A stretch of 12,105 bases of DNA from an uncultured Erysipelotrichaceae bacterium. GTDB taxonomy: Bacteria; Bacillota_I; Bacilli_A; Acholeplasmatales; Anaeroplasmataceae. The notes under the pieces are model-generated. The model ran no database searches, was not told the DNA's origin, and saw only the letters and a program-made list of their open reading frames with translations. Within the stretch, counting starts at the first letter, position 1; the number at the start of each line of letters is the position of its first letter. Below are positions 1 through 7,231 of the stretch, piece by piece. The stretch is from positions 1 to 12,105 of the forward strand of contig CADBQV010000025.1 of assembly GCA_902796895.1 (NCBI GenBank). The letters are read 5' to 3'. Made by a program: the position numbers and the translations under genes.

Positions 1-486
1 AATATGATTTCATATGTACCTGATAATCCAGATATTTATGAGCATTTAACAGGTATTCAATACCTTGATTTTATTGCCAATATCTTTAAAATGTCAGAAG
101 AAAAAAATCAAATAATTCATAAATATGCAACTACTTTTGGAATTGAAAATGCTCTTGCAAATCCAATTAAGACATATTCACATGGTATGAAGCAAAAATT
201 ACAATTAATTTCTGCAATCATGCATAAGCCTAAATTATTAGTATTAGATGAACCATTTGTAGGACTAGACCCTAAAGCTACACATGATTTAAAAGAAATA
301 ATGAAAGAATTATGTAATGAAGGTACAATGATATTTTTCTCATCTCACGTATTAGAGGTAGTAGAAAAATTCTGTAATAAAATTGCGATCATTAAAAATG
401 GTAAGATAGTAGCTAAAGGTACAATCGATGAGGTTACGGGTGATGAATCATTAGAAGATAAGTTCATGGAGCTATTTAATGAGTAA
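1..486 (+). CDS. ABC transporter ATP-binding protein, 3' part (5' end outside window)
   Basis: This is the C-terminal two thirds of an ABC ATPase that powers a membrane exporter from the cytoplasmic side. The frame is open to base 1, so the gene starts upstream; the ATG at 4 is internal. Counting from the first codon, the visible parts are the region after the Q-loop (YVPDNPDIYEHLT, about 4-17), a degenerate signature SHGMKQK (60-66), Walker B LLVLDEP (79-85) and the switch histidine in SSHVLE (H116). The Walker A half, roughly the first 70-80 residues of a family normally near 230 residues, is missing only because of the window edge. SHGM in place of LSGG is common in drug- and bacteriocin-type exporter ATPases. 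The end overlaps the permease gene by 8 bp, which points to translational coupling and a shared complex. The substrate is unknown. Confidence 0.95.
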   Translation, partial: NMISYVPDNPDIYEHLTGIQYLDFIANIFKMSEEKNQIIHKYATTFGIENALANPIKTYSHGMKQKLQLISAIMHKPKLLVLDEPFVGLDPKATHDLKEIMKELCNEGTMIFFSSHVLEVVEKFCNKIAIIKNGKIVAKGTIDEVTGDESLEDKFMELFNE

Positions 487-2080
487 TCTTTTTACATTAA
501 TTAAAATTGAATTTTCAAAATCATTTAGTAGAAATTCAATTAAAGAAAATAAAGCCAAAAGCTATTCATTTTTATCTATATTATTATTAGTTGTAATACT
601 TGGTATAGTATTATCTGCAACATATGCTTTTATCTATGGTAATGTATATAAAGAAGCAGGATTAGAAGTATCACCCGTTTTAATTTTGTTTGCTATGGCT
701 GCATCTATGCTATCTTTATTTTCTGGTATCAACCAATCTAAAGGTATTTTTATAGGAAAGGATTATGATTTGCTTTCATCACTTCCTATTAGAAAAAGAG
801 ATATTATCGCAAGTAAGGTTATAAATTTATATTTAGTTGAATTATTATATTCAGTTATTATAATAATACCTGCAAGTGTTGTTTTATTTTTAATATCAAA
901 TGATTATAATTTATTAATTGTAGGAATATTGCTTGCAATATTTGTATCAGCATTCCCACTTGTAATATCTATATTATTTGCATTTTTAACATCACTTTTA
1001 AGTGATAAATTTAAATATGGAAATATATTAAATATAATATTTTATGTATTATTATTTGCTGGTTTATTTTCAATGTCTTTTTTAATTTCATCATCAAAGG
1101 ATGTAAATCAACAAGCAGATAATTTAAGCTTAATTGCTAATGTTGTAAGATGGATAAATCCTGCAGTATATTTTGTTGATTTATCATTTAGTGAAAATAT
1201 TTTATATATTTTAGTATTTGTAGGTATTAATTTTATATCTATAGTACTTACTATTTTATTTATATCTTTATTCTTTGATAAAATTCATGAATTAATTACA
1301 TCTGTTAAAGCAGATTATAAATATGTAAGAAAAGATTTAAAGAATAAAAAAGAATTTAAGACATTATTTGATATTGAATTTAAAAGATTTATTACATCTA
1401 AAATGTATTTTATTAATTCAGTATCTGGTATTATTTCATCAGTTGTCCTATCAGTGTTTTTATGTGTAACATTTATGAATGCTAATCCTACAGGACAAGG
1501 AAAAGAAATATTTGATACAATAAAAGATAATTTATATCTTGCATCAATTATAATTATGTTTGGTGTTGGTATAAGTAACACAGCTACTGTAGGTATATCA
1601 ATTGAAGGTAATAATTTCTGGTTAGTTAAAAGCTTACCAATCAATTATAAAAAATATATGCATGTTAAATTATTACTTGCAATAATTGTAAATACAATTG
1701 GTTCTTTAATTTGTTCAACAATAATAACTATTATGTTAAAGCCTGATATTTTAAGTATTATTGGCCTATATATAATTCCAATTATATATTCACTATTAAC
1801 AATCATATTATCATTAATGCTTAATTTAACATTCCATAAATTAAAATGGCAAAGTGAAAGAGAAGTAGTAAAATCATCATCTGCAGTCGTAATTTCAATG
1901 CTTATTGGTATGCTTGTAGATTTCGTTATTGCAGGTGTGTTAATTGTTTTAGGCATTTTTACATCAAAATTAATCGCAATTTTAATAACTTCATCAATAC
2001 TTTTAGTTGCTACAATAATTGTATATATTATTTTAAATAATATATTTGAAAAGAAATTGATGTCTATTGAAGATTTCTAA
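479..2080 (+). CDS. ABC transporter permease, about twelve membrane helices
   Basis: This 533-residue integral membrane protein is the presumed channel partner of the preceding ATPase. It starts at an ATG overlapping the last 8 bp of that gene. Hydrophobic segments lie at roughly 31-53, 65-85, 115-139, 144-172, 183-204, 241-266, 311-333, 352-372, 396-420, 427-450, 468-494 and 498-521, consistent with two six-helix halves. Both halves carry a matching cytoplasmic motif: DYDLLSSLPI (95-104) followed by K113, and NFWLVKSLPI (379-388) followed by K397. The hydrophilic stretch 268-308 is probably the cytoplasmic linker between halves. It resembles the ABC-2-like exporter permeases of Gram-positive bacteria with a 'SLPI' motif. 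No substrate can be assigned. The next gene begins 48 bp downstream with no terminator between. Confidence 0.88.
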   Translation: MSNLFTLIKIEFSKSFSRNSIKENKAKSYSFLSILLLVVILGIVLSATYAFIYGNVYKEAGLEVSPVLILFAMAASMLSLFSGINQSKGIFIGKDYDLLSSLPIRKRDIIASKVINLYLVELLYSVIIIIPASVVLFLISNDYNLLIVGILLAIFVSAFPLVISILFAFLTSLLSDKFKYGNILNIIFYVLLFAGLFSMSFLISSSKDVNQQADNLSLIANVVRWINPAVYFVDLSFSENILYILVFVGINFISIVLTILFISLFFDKIHELITSVKADYKYVRKDLKNKKEFKTLFDIEFKRFITSKMYFINSVSGIISSVVLSVFLCVTFMNANPTGQGKEIFDTIKDNLYLASIIIMFGVGISNTATVGISIEGNNFWLVKSLPINYKKYMHVKLLLAIIVNTIGSLICSTIITIMLKPDILSIIGLYIIPIIYSLLTIILSLMLNLTFHKLKWQSEREVVKSSSAVVISMLIGMLVDFVIAGVLIVLGIFTSKLIAILITSSILLVATIIVYIILNNIFEKKLMSIEDF

Positions 2081-2084
2081 AAAA

Positions 2085-2114
2085 AATGTTAAATTATTAT
2101 TATAATATAACATT
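2085..2114 (+). promoter_or_regulatory. AT-rich palindrome over the putative fprA -10 (possible PerR-like operator)
   Basis: The gap before fprA holds a 30-nt imperfect palindrome: AATGTTA (2085-2091) pairs with TAACATT (2108-2114), one A/A mismatch, then ATTAT (2093-2097) with ATAAT (2102-2106) around a 4-nt centre. TATAAT at 2101-2106 lies inside it and the Shine-Dalgarno GGAGG (2115-2119) follows directly. There is no T-run, so it is not a terminator. Bases 2091-2105 match the PerR box TTATAAT-N-ATTATAA at 11 of 14 positions. No good -35 was found at the right spacing. That this is an operator is inference. Confidence 0.4.
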
Positions 2115-2128
2115 GGAGGTAATTTTAT

Positions 2129-3268
2129 ATGATTAAATATGTAGGTGTAAATGACCATCAAATAGATTTATTTGAAGGACAATATATTGTACCACTTGGC
2201 ATGAGCTACAATAGCTATTTAGTATTAGAGGATAAGACTTGTCTATTTGATTCTGTTGATATAAATTTTAAAGATGAATTTATTAAAAATGTTAAAAAAG
2301 AATTAAATGGCAAAAAGCTAGATTATTTTGTAATCAGCCATATGGAACCAGACCATAGTGCTTCAATTGACGCATTATTAAAAGAATTTTTAGATGTATG
2401 TGTTGTAGGTAACGCTAAAACTTTTTTAATGCTAAATCAATTCTTTCCAAATTTAGAAATTAAAAATAAGCTTGTTGTAAAAGAAAATGATACATTAAGT
2501 TTAGGAAATAAAACAGTTAAATTCATAACTGCACCAATGGTTCACTGGCCAGAAGTAATGGTAAGCTATTTAGTTGAAGATAAGACATTATTTAGTGCTG
2601 ATGCGTTTGGTAAATTTGGTGCCCTAGATACAGTTGATCCTGAAGGATGGGCATGTGAAGCAAGAAGATATTATTTTGGTATTGTTGGTAAATATGGATC
2701 TCCTGTTCAAACATTACTTAAAAAATTAGCTTCATATGAAATTGAAAAGATTTGTCCACTACATGGCCCAGTATTAGATGAAAATTTATCATATTACTTT
2801 AATTTATATGATATTTGGAGTAAATATGAAGTTGAAAACGAAAATGGTGTAACTATATGCTATTCTTCAGTATATGGTAATACTAAAGCTGCATGTGAAC
2901 TTCTAGCATCTAAAATTACTAAAGATATCGATATCTTTGATTTAGCTAGAGATGATATGGCAGAGGCAGTAGAAGGTGCATTTGAAAACAAGATTTTAGT
3001 TCTAGCTTCAATGACTTATAATGGTGAAGTATTTAAAGATATGAAAACTTTCTTAAATGATTTAAAGGAAAGAGGATATCAAAATAGAAAAATAGCCATT
3101 ATTGAAAATGGCTCATGGGCTCCTATGGCTAAAAAATATATTTTAAATTTCATTGAAGAGAATTTTAAAAATATTGAAATTATACCTGTATCTGTATCAA
3201 TTAAATCAAGTTTAAGTGATATTAATATTGAAGAAATTAATAATTTAGCTAAAGCTATTAATGAATAA
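2129..3268 (+). CDS. fprA: class A flavodiiron protein (FprA-type O2/NO reductase)
   Basis: This cytoplasmic enzyme family reduces O2 to water and/or NO to N2O, with electrons from rubredoxin or a similar carrier, protecting anaerobes. The 379-residue protein has the standard two-domain build. The N-terminal metallo-beta-lactamase-like domain (about 1-235) carries all six expected iron ligands: H71, E73, D75 in HMEPDH, H139 in MVHWPE, D158 in FSADAF and H212 in PLHGPV. The C-terminal flavodoxin domain (about 240-379) has the FMN phosphate loop SSVYGNTKAA (246-255). There is no rubredoxin or flavin-reductase extension, so it is the simple class A form. The start is an ATG nine bases after GGAGG. 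It is bounded downstream by a strong terminator and may be transcribed alone or with the ABC genes. O2 versus NO preference cannot be told from sequence. Confidence 0.95.
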   Translation: MIKYVGVNDHQIDLFEGQYIVPLGMSYNSYLVLEDKTCLFDSVDINFKDEFIKNVKKELNGKKLDYFVISHMEPDHSASIDALLKEFLDVCVVGNAKTFLMLNQFFPNLEIKNKLVVKENDTLSLGNKTVKFITAPMVHWPEVMVSYLVEDKTLFSADAFGKFGALDTVDPEGWACEARRYYFGIVGKYGSPVQTLLKKLASYEIEKICPLHGPVLDENLSYYFNLYDIWSKYEVENENGVTICYSSVYGNTKAACELLASKITKDIDIFDLARDDMAEAVEGAFENKILVLASMTYNGEVFKDMKTFLNDLKERGYQNRKIAIIENGSWAPMAKKYILNFIEENFKNIEIIPVSVSIKSSLSDINIEEINNLAKAINE

Positions 3269-3286
3269 TATTTAATATTTATTTTT

Positions 3287-3324
3287 AGGATGGAAAACTT
3301 ATAATTTTCCATCTTTTTTTTCTT
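3287..3324 (+). terminator. rho-independent terminator after fprA
   Basis: The perfect 9-bp stem GATGGAAAA (3289-3297) / TTTTCCATC (3305-3313) encloses a 7-nt loop. It extends by a G-T and an A-T pair and is followed by eight Ts (3314-3321). It lies 20 bp after the fprA stop and separates fprA from the next operon. Confidence 0.93.
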
Positions 3325-3347
3325 GTTTTTACTATTATTTTTATTAT

Positions 3348-3365
3348 ATTTATTATATAATAAAT
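3348..3365 (+). promoter_or_regulatory. promoter -10 region inside a perfect 18-bp palindrome
   Basis: The palindrome ATTTATTAT/ATAATAAAT is perfect over 18 bp and contains TATAAT at 3356-3361. Transcription would start near 3368, leaving a leader of about 20 nt with AGGGGGTG (3372-3379) as ribosome site, six bases before the GTG start. No convincing -35 sits 16-18 bp upstream. A 16-bp core, 3349-3364, recurs with one difference before queH (11487-11502). Confidence 0.5.
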
Positions 3366-3385
3366 TAAAATAGGGGGTGTTTTAG

Positions 3386-4441
3386 GTGAGAATAATTCAT
3401 ACTGCAGATTTGCATCTTGATTCGAGACTAAAAACAAATTTAGATTCTATAAAAGCTAAAGAAAGAAAAAAAGAATTACAAGAGACCTTTTTACGTATGG
3501 TCAAATATGCAAATGATAATGATGTTAATGCTATCATTATTGCAGGTGATATGTTTGATAGACCTAAAATCGCTATTAAAACTAAAGAATTTGTAATTAA
3601 TACAATTAAAGAATATCCTCAAATTGATTTTATTTATATTTCAGGTAATCATGATGAAAATTCTTTTATTGATACATTAATTGAAAAGCCTAAAAACTTA
3701 ATTACATTTTCAGATTCATGGAAGACTCTTAATTATGATGATATAGATATTACAGCTATTAATTATGATTTGAAAATGAATAAATATATTTATGATACAT
3801 TATTTTTAAATGAAAATAAATTTAATATCGTGTGTCTTCACGGTCAACTAACTAAAGATGAAGTAGATATTAATAGACTTAAAGGTAAAAATATTGATTA
3901 TCTAGCATTAGGTCATATTCATAAATATCAAAAGGGTACAATTGATGATAGAGGTATTTATATATACCCAGGATGCCCAGAGGGTAGAGGATTTGATGAA
4001 ATAGGTGATAAAGGCTTTGTTTTATTAGATATTAATAATAAAAAGCTTGAATCAAGATTTATTAAATTCGCTAAAAGAACTATTCATGAAATAACAGTTG
4101 ATATTAGTGGTACTGATTCATGGAATGAAATTAAAAGAAATGTTAATTTAAAAATTAATTCAATTTCATCTGATGATATGGTAAGAATTAAATTTGTTGG
4201 TAATTATGATATACAGTTAATTAAACAAAATGAAATCTTACTTGATTCACTAAATGATCAATTTTATTTCGCATCAATTTTGGATGCATCTAAAATTGCG
4301 ATAAACCCAAAGGATTATGAAAATGATATATCACTTAAAGGTGAATTCATAAGAGGTGTTTTAAAATCTGATTTATCAGATGATGAAAAAAATAAAGTTA
4401 TTGAATATGGAATTAAAGCTTTAATGAAGGAGGAAATATAG
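3386..4441 (+). CDS. SbcD/YhaO-like DNA repair exonuclease (calcineurin-like metallophosphoesterase)
   Basis: The SbcD/Mre11 family cuts DNA ends using two metal ions and works with an SbcC/Rad50-type ATPase, which is the next gene. The 351-residue protein has the phosphoesterase motifs in order: D8-x-H10 (HTADLH), GDMFD (D55), GNHD (N88, H89), H152 in CLHGQ and GHIH (H177, H179). The segment YPGCPEGRGFDE with a following GDKG matches the end of the catalytic domain in this family. The remaining ~120 residues probably form the capping domain and ATPase-binding tail. The start is GTG at 3386: AGGGGGTG is well placed, and the protein begins directly with the expected MRIIHTADLHLDS. The stop is 1 bp before the next start, whose ribosome site (AAGGAGG, 4427-4433) lies inside this gene. 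In length and context it resembles B. subtilis YhaO more than E. coli SbcD. Confidence 0.92.
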   Translation: MRIIHTADLHLDSRLKTNLDSIKAKERKKELQETFLRMVKYANDNDVNAIIIAGDMFDRPKIAIKTKEFVINTIKEYPQIDFIYISGNHDENSFIDTLIEKPKNLITFSDSWKTLNYDDIDITAINYDLKMNKYIYDTLFLNENKFNIVCLHGQLTKDEVDINRLKGKNIDYLALGHIHKYQKGTIDDRGIYIYPGCPEGRGFDEIGDKGFVLLDINNKKLESRFIKFAKRTIHEITVDISGTDSWNEIKRNVNLKINSISSDDMVRIKFVGNYDIQLIKQNEILLDSLNDQFYFASILDASKIAINPKDYENDISLKGEFIRGVLKSDLSDDEKNKVIEYGIKALMKEEI

Positions 4442-4442
4442 A

Positions 4443-6719
4443 ATGAGAATACTTTCACTTTATATTAATTCTTTCGGTAAATTCCAAAATTATAAATTAG
4501 ATTTTTCTAAAAACATGAATTCAATATACGAGGAAAATGGTTGGGGTAAGACGACACTTACTGCATTCATTAAATCAATGCTATATGGTATGACATCTAA
4601 AACGACAAGAACTAAATACACACCATGGAATAGTAATGATGCCTTTGGTGGTGCTTTAGTTGTATGTGTTAAAAATAATAATTTTAGAATTGAAAGAAAA
4701 TTTGATGCTAAAAAAGCTAGCTTAGATGAATTACATGTTTATGATTTAAAAACTAATTTAGAAATCAATAATATTGAGAATAATTTAGGTGAATTATTTT
4801 TAAATTTAAATGAGAATTCATTTGAAAGAAGTGTCTTTATACCTGAGGCTGAATTAGATGAGGGCTTTGGCTCTGATATTGAAGCTAAGCTTGCTAATTT
4901 AATTGGTGGTACTAACGATAGCCAATCATATGATGATGCGATGAACATCTTAGATATGAAGGTTAAGGAATTAAAATCTAATTCTAAAAAAGGTTTAATT
5001 ATCGATAAGAAAAGAGAATTAAATAGAATTGAATCAGAAATCGATGATTGTAATATTAAAATAAATAATATTAAAGAAATTAATTCTGAAATAGCTAATA
5101 TTAAAAAAGAAATTGATGTCTTAAATAAAAATAAAAAAGATGTTAATCAACAAATATTAGATATAACAAAAGAACAAGATAAAAAATCTAAATTATTAGT
5201 TGCTAAAAAATATGAAGAAGATATTATAGCTACTAAAAAACAATTAGATGATAATAATTATGTATTTAATGGTCATGACATATCTACTGAAGAAGTCCTA
5301 GCTATTCGTGCTAAGAATAAAGAATTAATTAATTTAAAATATGAATATGAATTAAAGAAAAACAGTAAGCTTGCTAATGTCGATTTAGAAGAAACTAAAT
5401 TCCAGCTAGGCTTTAAGGATTTTGTTCCAAGTGATGAAGATATTAATAGAATTAGTAAAAGAATTCAAAAATATCAAAATATTAAAGGTATTATCACAGC
5501 TCATACAACAGAACCTGAAAAGAAAAAGCCTGTTTTAGCATTTGTATTTTTAATAATTGCTATAATCACACTTATTTGTGGTGTAGGATTATTAGTATAT
5601 GGCTTTTTAAAGGATAATGTAAATATAAGAATGGCAGGATTCATTGTAGGACCTGGTTCACTTTTAATTTTCATTATTACTATATTTTTATTCATGCTTC
5701 ATAATTCTAAAAACCAAAATATTAGCTACGGTAGAGTTAAAAGCTATGACTTTGAATTAAGACAAACAGAAGATGAAATAAGAGAATTCTTCTCTAAATT
5801 CCATCTATATTCTAGTGATTATGATAATAATTTATTCATAGTTAGAAGCAATCAACAAAAATATAATGAAATTAAATCTCAATCTAATAGTAATACTGAG
5901 GGATTAAATGAATTAGATTTAAAGATTAAAAAATATGAAAATTCTGTTAATAAATTTTTGGAAAAATTTAATTCAACTGCTATTACTAATGAAGAAAAAA
6001 TAGGTGAATTAAATACCCATTTAAGAAGAAAAGCAGAATTTGAAGCTATTTTAAATCAAAAACAAATATCTTATGATAAATTCTATAAGGATAATGATTT
6101 AGATAATATCAAATCTAATATTGGTGATATTGATTCATTAAATCAAATGATTAATGATATTGATAATAAGATTAATGAATTAAATAAAAATTTAACTATT
6201 AATTCTAATAAGATTGTTCAATATGAAATTGATATAGCTAAATTAGATGATTTAATTGATTCAAAAGAAAATATCTTAGAAGATATTGAAGGATTAGAAG
6301 AAGAATATAGATTATTAAATATATCAGCTAAATATCTTGAATCAGCTCAACATGAATTACTTGAAAAATATGTTAAGCCAATGAAAGATAGTGTTGATAA
6401 ATATGTTAATTTATTATTAACAGAAAATGAAGAGGATTATAATATCGATGTTAATTTCAAATTCCAATTCATTACACGTAACGGCATCAAAGGCTTAGAT
6501 CAATATTCAAGAGGTTATCAAACAATTATCGCACTTTGTATGCGTCTTGCTTTAATTGATTGCCTATACCCTAATGAAAAGCCGTTTGTTATATTTGATG
6601 ATCCATTCGTTAATTTCGATGATTTGAAACTAGAATTATGTAAAAAGATGATGAAAAATATATCAAAGCAATATCAAATAATATATTTCACATGTCATGA
6701 TTCTAGAGCGATAAAATAG
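4443..6719 (+). CDS. SbcC/YhaN-like AAA ATPase with a membrane hairpin in the coiled coil
   Basis: This is the predicted Rad50/SbcC-type motor partner of the upstream nuclease. The 758 residues form an N-terminal ATPase half, a long K/N/E-rich coiled coil (about 165-345 and 430-640) and a C-terminal half. Walker A is ENGWGKTT (31-38), with E30 where GxxxxGK[ST] has its first glycine. The signature region is QYSRGYQT (687-694), Walker B is VIFDDPFVNFDD (716-727), and the switch histidine is H752 near the C-terminus. Two hydrophobic segments (about 364-385 and 397-419) with a short charged loop should form a transmembrane hairpin, as in YhaN-type proteins. No CxxC zinc hook is present anywhere. 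It is shorter than YhaN (about 960 residues). DDPF and NGWGKT variants occur, as I recall, in clostridial relatives, so they are probably family traits rather than decay. A role in DNA repair near the membrane is inference. Confidence 0.88.
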   Translation: MRILSLYINSFGKFQNYKLDFSKNMNSIYEENGWGKTTLTAFIKSMLYGMTSKTTRTKYTPWNSNDAFGGALVVCVKNNNFRIERKFDAKKASLDELHVYDLKTNLEINNIENNLGELFLNLNENSFERSVFIPEAELDEGFGSDIEAKLANLIGGTNDSQSYDDAMNILDMKVKELKSNSKKGLIIDKKRELNRIESEIDDCNIKINNIKEINSEIANIKKEIDVLNKNKKDVNQQILDITKEQDKKSKLLVAKKYEEDIIATKKQLDDNNYVFNGHDISTEEVLAIRAKNKELINLKYEYELKKNSKLANVDLEETKFQLGFKDFVPSDEDINRISKRIQKYQNIKGIITAHTTEPEKKKPVLAFVFLIIAIITLICGVGLLVYGFLKDNVNIRMAGFIVGPGSLLIFIITIFLFMLHNSKNQNISYGRVKSYDFELRQTEDEIREFFSKFHLYSSDYDNNLFIVRSNQQKYNEIKSQSNSNTEGLNELDLKIKKYENSVNKFLEKFNSTAITNEEKIGELNTHLRRKAEFEAILNQKQISYDKFYKDNDLDNIKSNIGDIDSLNQMINDIDNKINELNKNLTINSNKIVQYEIDIAKLDDLIDSKENILEDIEGLEEEYRLLNISAKYLESAQHELLEKYVKPMKDSVDKYVNLLLTENEEDYNIDVNFKFQFITRNGIKGLDQYSRGYQTIIALCMRLALIDCLYPNEKPFVIFDDPFVNFDDLKLELCKKMMKNISKQYQIIYFTCHDSRAIK

Positions 6720-6727
6720 GAGAATAT

Positions 6728-7012
6728 ATGTCATACGAAAAATTAATATTATTAATATTTGTATCTATTTTAGTATTTATGTCTTTAATTTCTTTTATCT
6801 TATTTAAAAATGATAAGAAAAAAGCAATTAAAGGTAAGAATAGAACAAAAGAAAAAACATTACTTGCATCTGTTGTTTTTGGTGGTGCAGTAGGTGCATT
6901 TTTTGCACGTATTATATTTCATCATAAAACAGATAAAATATATTTTAGCTTAACAATATATTTATCTATATTGCTTGAAGCTTTAGCTATAGTTATATTA
7001 TTTTTAATTTAG
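6728..7012 (+). CDS. DUF1294 family small membrane protein
   Basis: This 94-residue protein matches DUF1294: a first helix (about 4-25), a basic cytoplasmic loop, then the conserved stretch KEKTLLASVVFGGAVGAF and HHKT, and a last helix (about 74-94). The HHKTDK motif (about 65-70) after a glycine-rich helix is typical of the family, whose biochemical function is not known. The start is an ATG five bases after AGGAGA (6718-6723), with 8 bp between the upstream stop and this start. It is the third gene of the SbcD/SbcC-like unit. A functional tie to that pair is not shown by sequence. Confidence 0.85.
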   Translation: MSYEKLILLIFVSILVFMSLISFILFKNDKKKAIKGKNRTKEKTLLASVVFGGAVGAFFARIIFHHKTDKIYFSLTIYLSILLEALAIVILFLI

Positions 7013-7021
7013 GGGGATAGT

Positions 7022-7228
7022 ATGAAAACAGATTTAGAAAGATCACATTCAAAATCATCTAATTTATTATTAACATTAATTACAACACTATCCTCAATTG
7101 GCTTTTCAACACTTTTTGTAGGTATTGGAATGTATGAAAAATATAATAATATATCTATTATTTTAATGATTATTGGTGGTATTTTAACATTATTAGGATT
7201 ATTTTTAATAATGAGATTTAAGAGGTAG
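7022..7228 (+). CDS. 68-residue protein with two predicted membrane helices, function unknown
   Basis: I do not recognise this protein. It has a polar, S/K-rich N-terminus (1-13), a hydrophobic helix (about 14-36), a short loop MYEKYNN, a second helix (about 44-65) containing GGILTLLGL, and a basic tail RFKR. By the positive-inside rule the C-terminus should be cytoplasmic, and with two helices the N-terminus as well. It is credible as a gene because of its strong ribosome site AGGGGGA (7011-7017), which overlaps the TAG stop of the DUF1294 gene, and because its own final codons carry the ribosome site of the next gene (AGAGGT, 7221-7226). The opposite-strand ORF over this region has neither. 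Confidence 0.75.
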   Translation: MKTDLERSHSKSSNLLLTLITTLSSIGFSTLFVGIGMYEKYNNISIILMIIGGILTLLGLFLIMRFKR

Positions 7229-7231
7229 TAT

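Noticed and set aside
1315..1956. Two minus-strand ORFs (1315-1644, 1645-1956) inside the permease gene
   Set aside because: They lie wholly within a clear membrane-protein gene, lack ribosome sites, and have composition expected of antisense AT-rich coding DNA.
2085..2114. Terminator for the ABC transporter genes
   Set aside because: The palindrome is almost purely A/T, has a mismatch and is followed by GGAGG, not a T-run.
3079..3312. Minus-strand ORF over the end of fprA and its terminator
   Set aside because: It starts inside the terminator hairpin, has no ribosome site and no recognisable domain.
3386..6719. Phage-defence system based on the SbcCD-like pair
   Set aside because: The pair matches the widespread housekeeping-type YhaO/YhaN arrangement; there is no integrase, toxin, or other defence gene nearby, so a defence claim is not supported.
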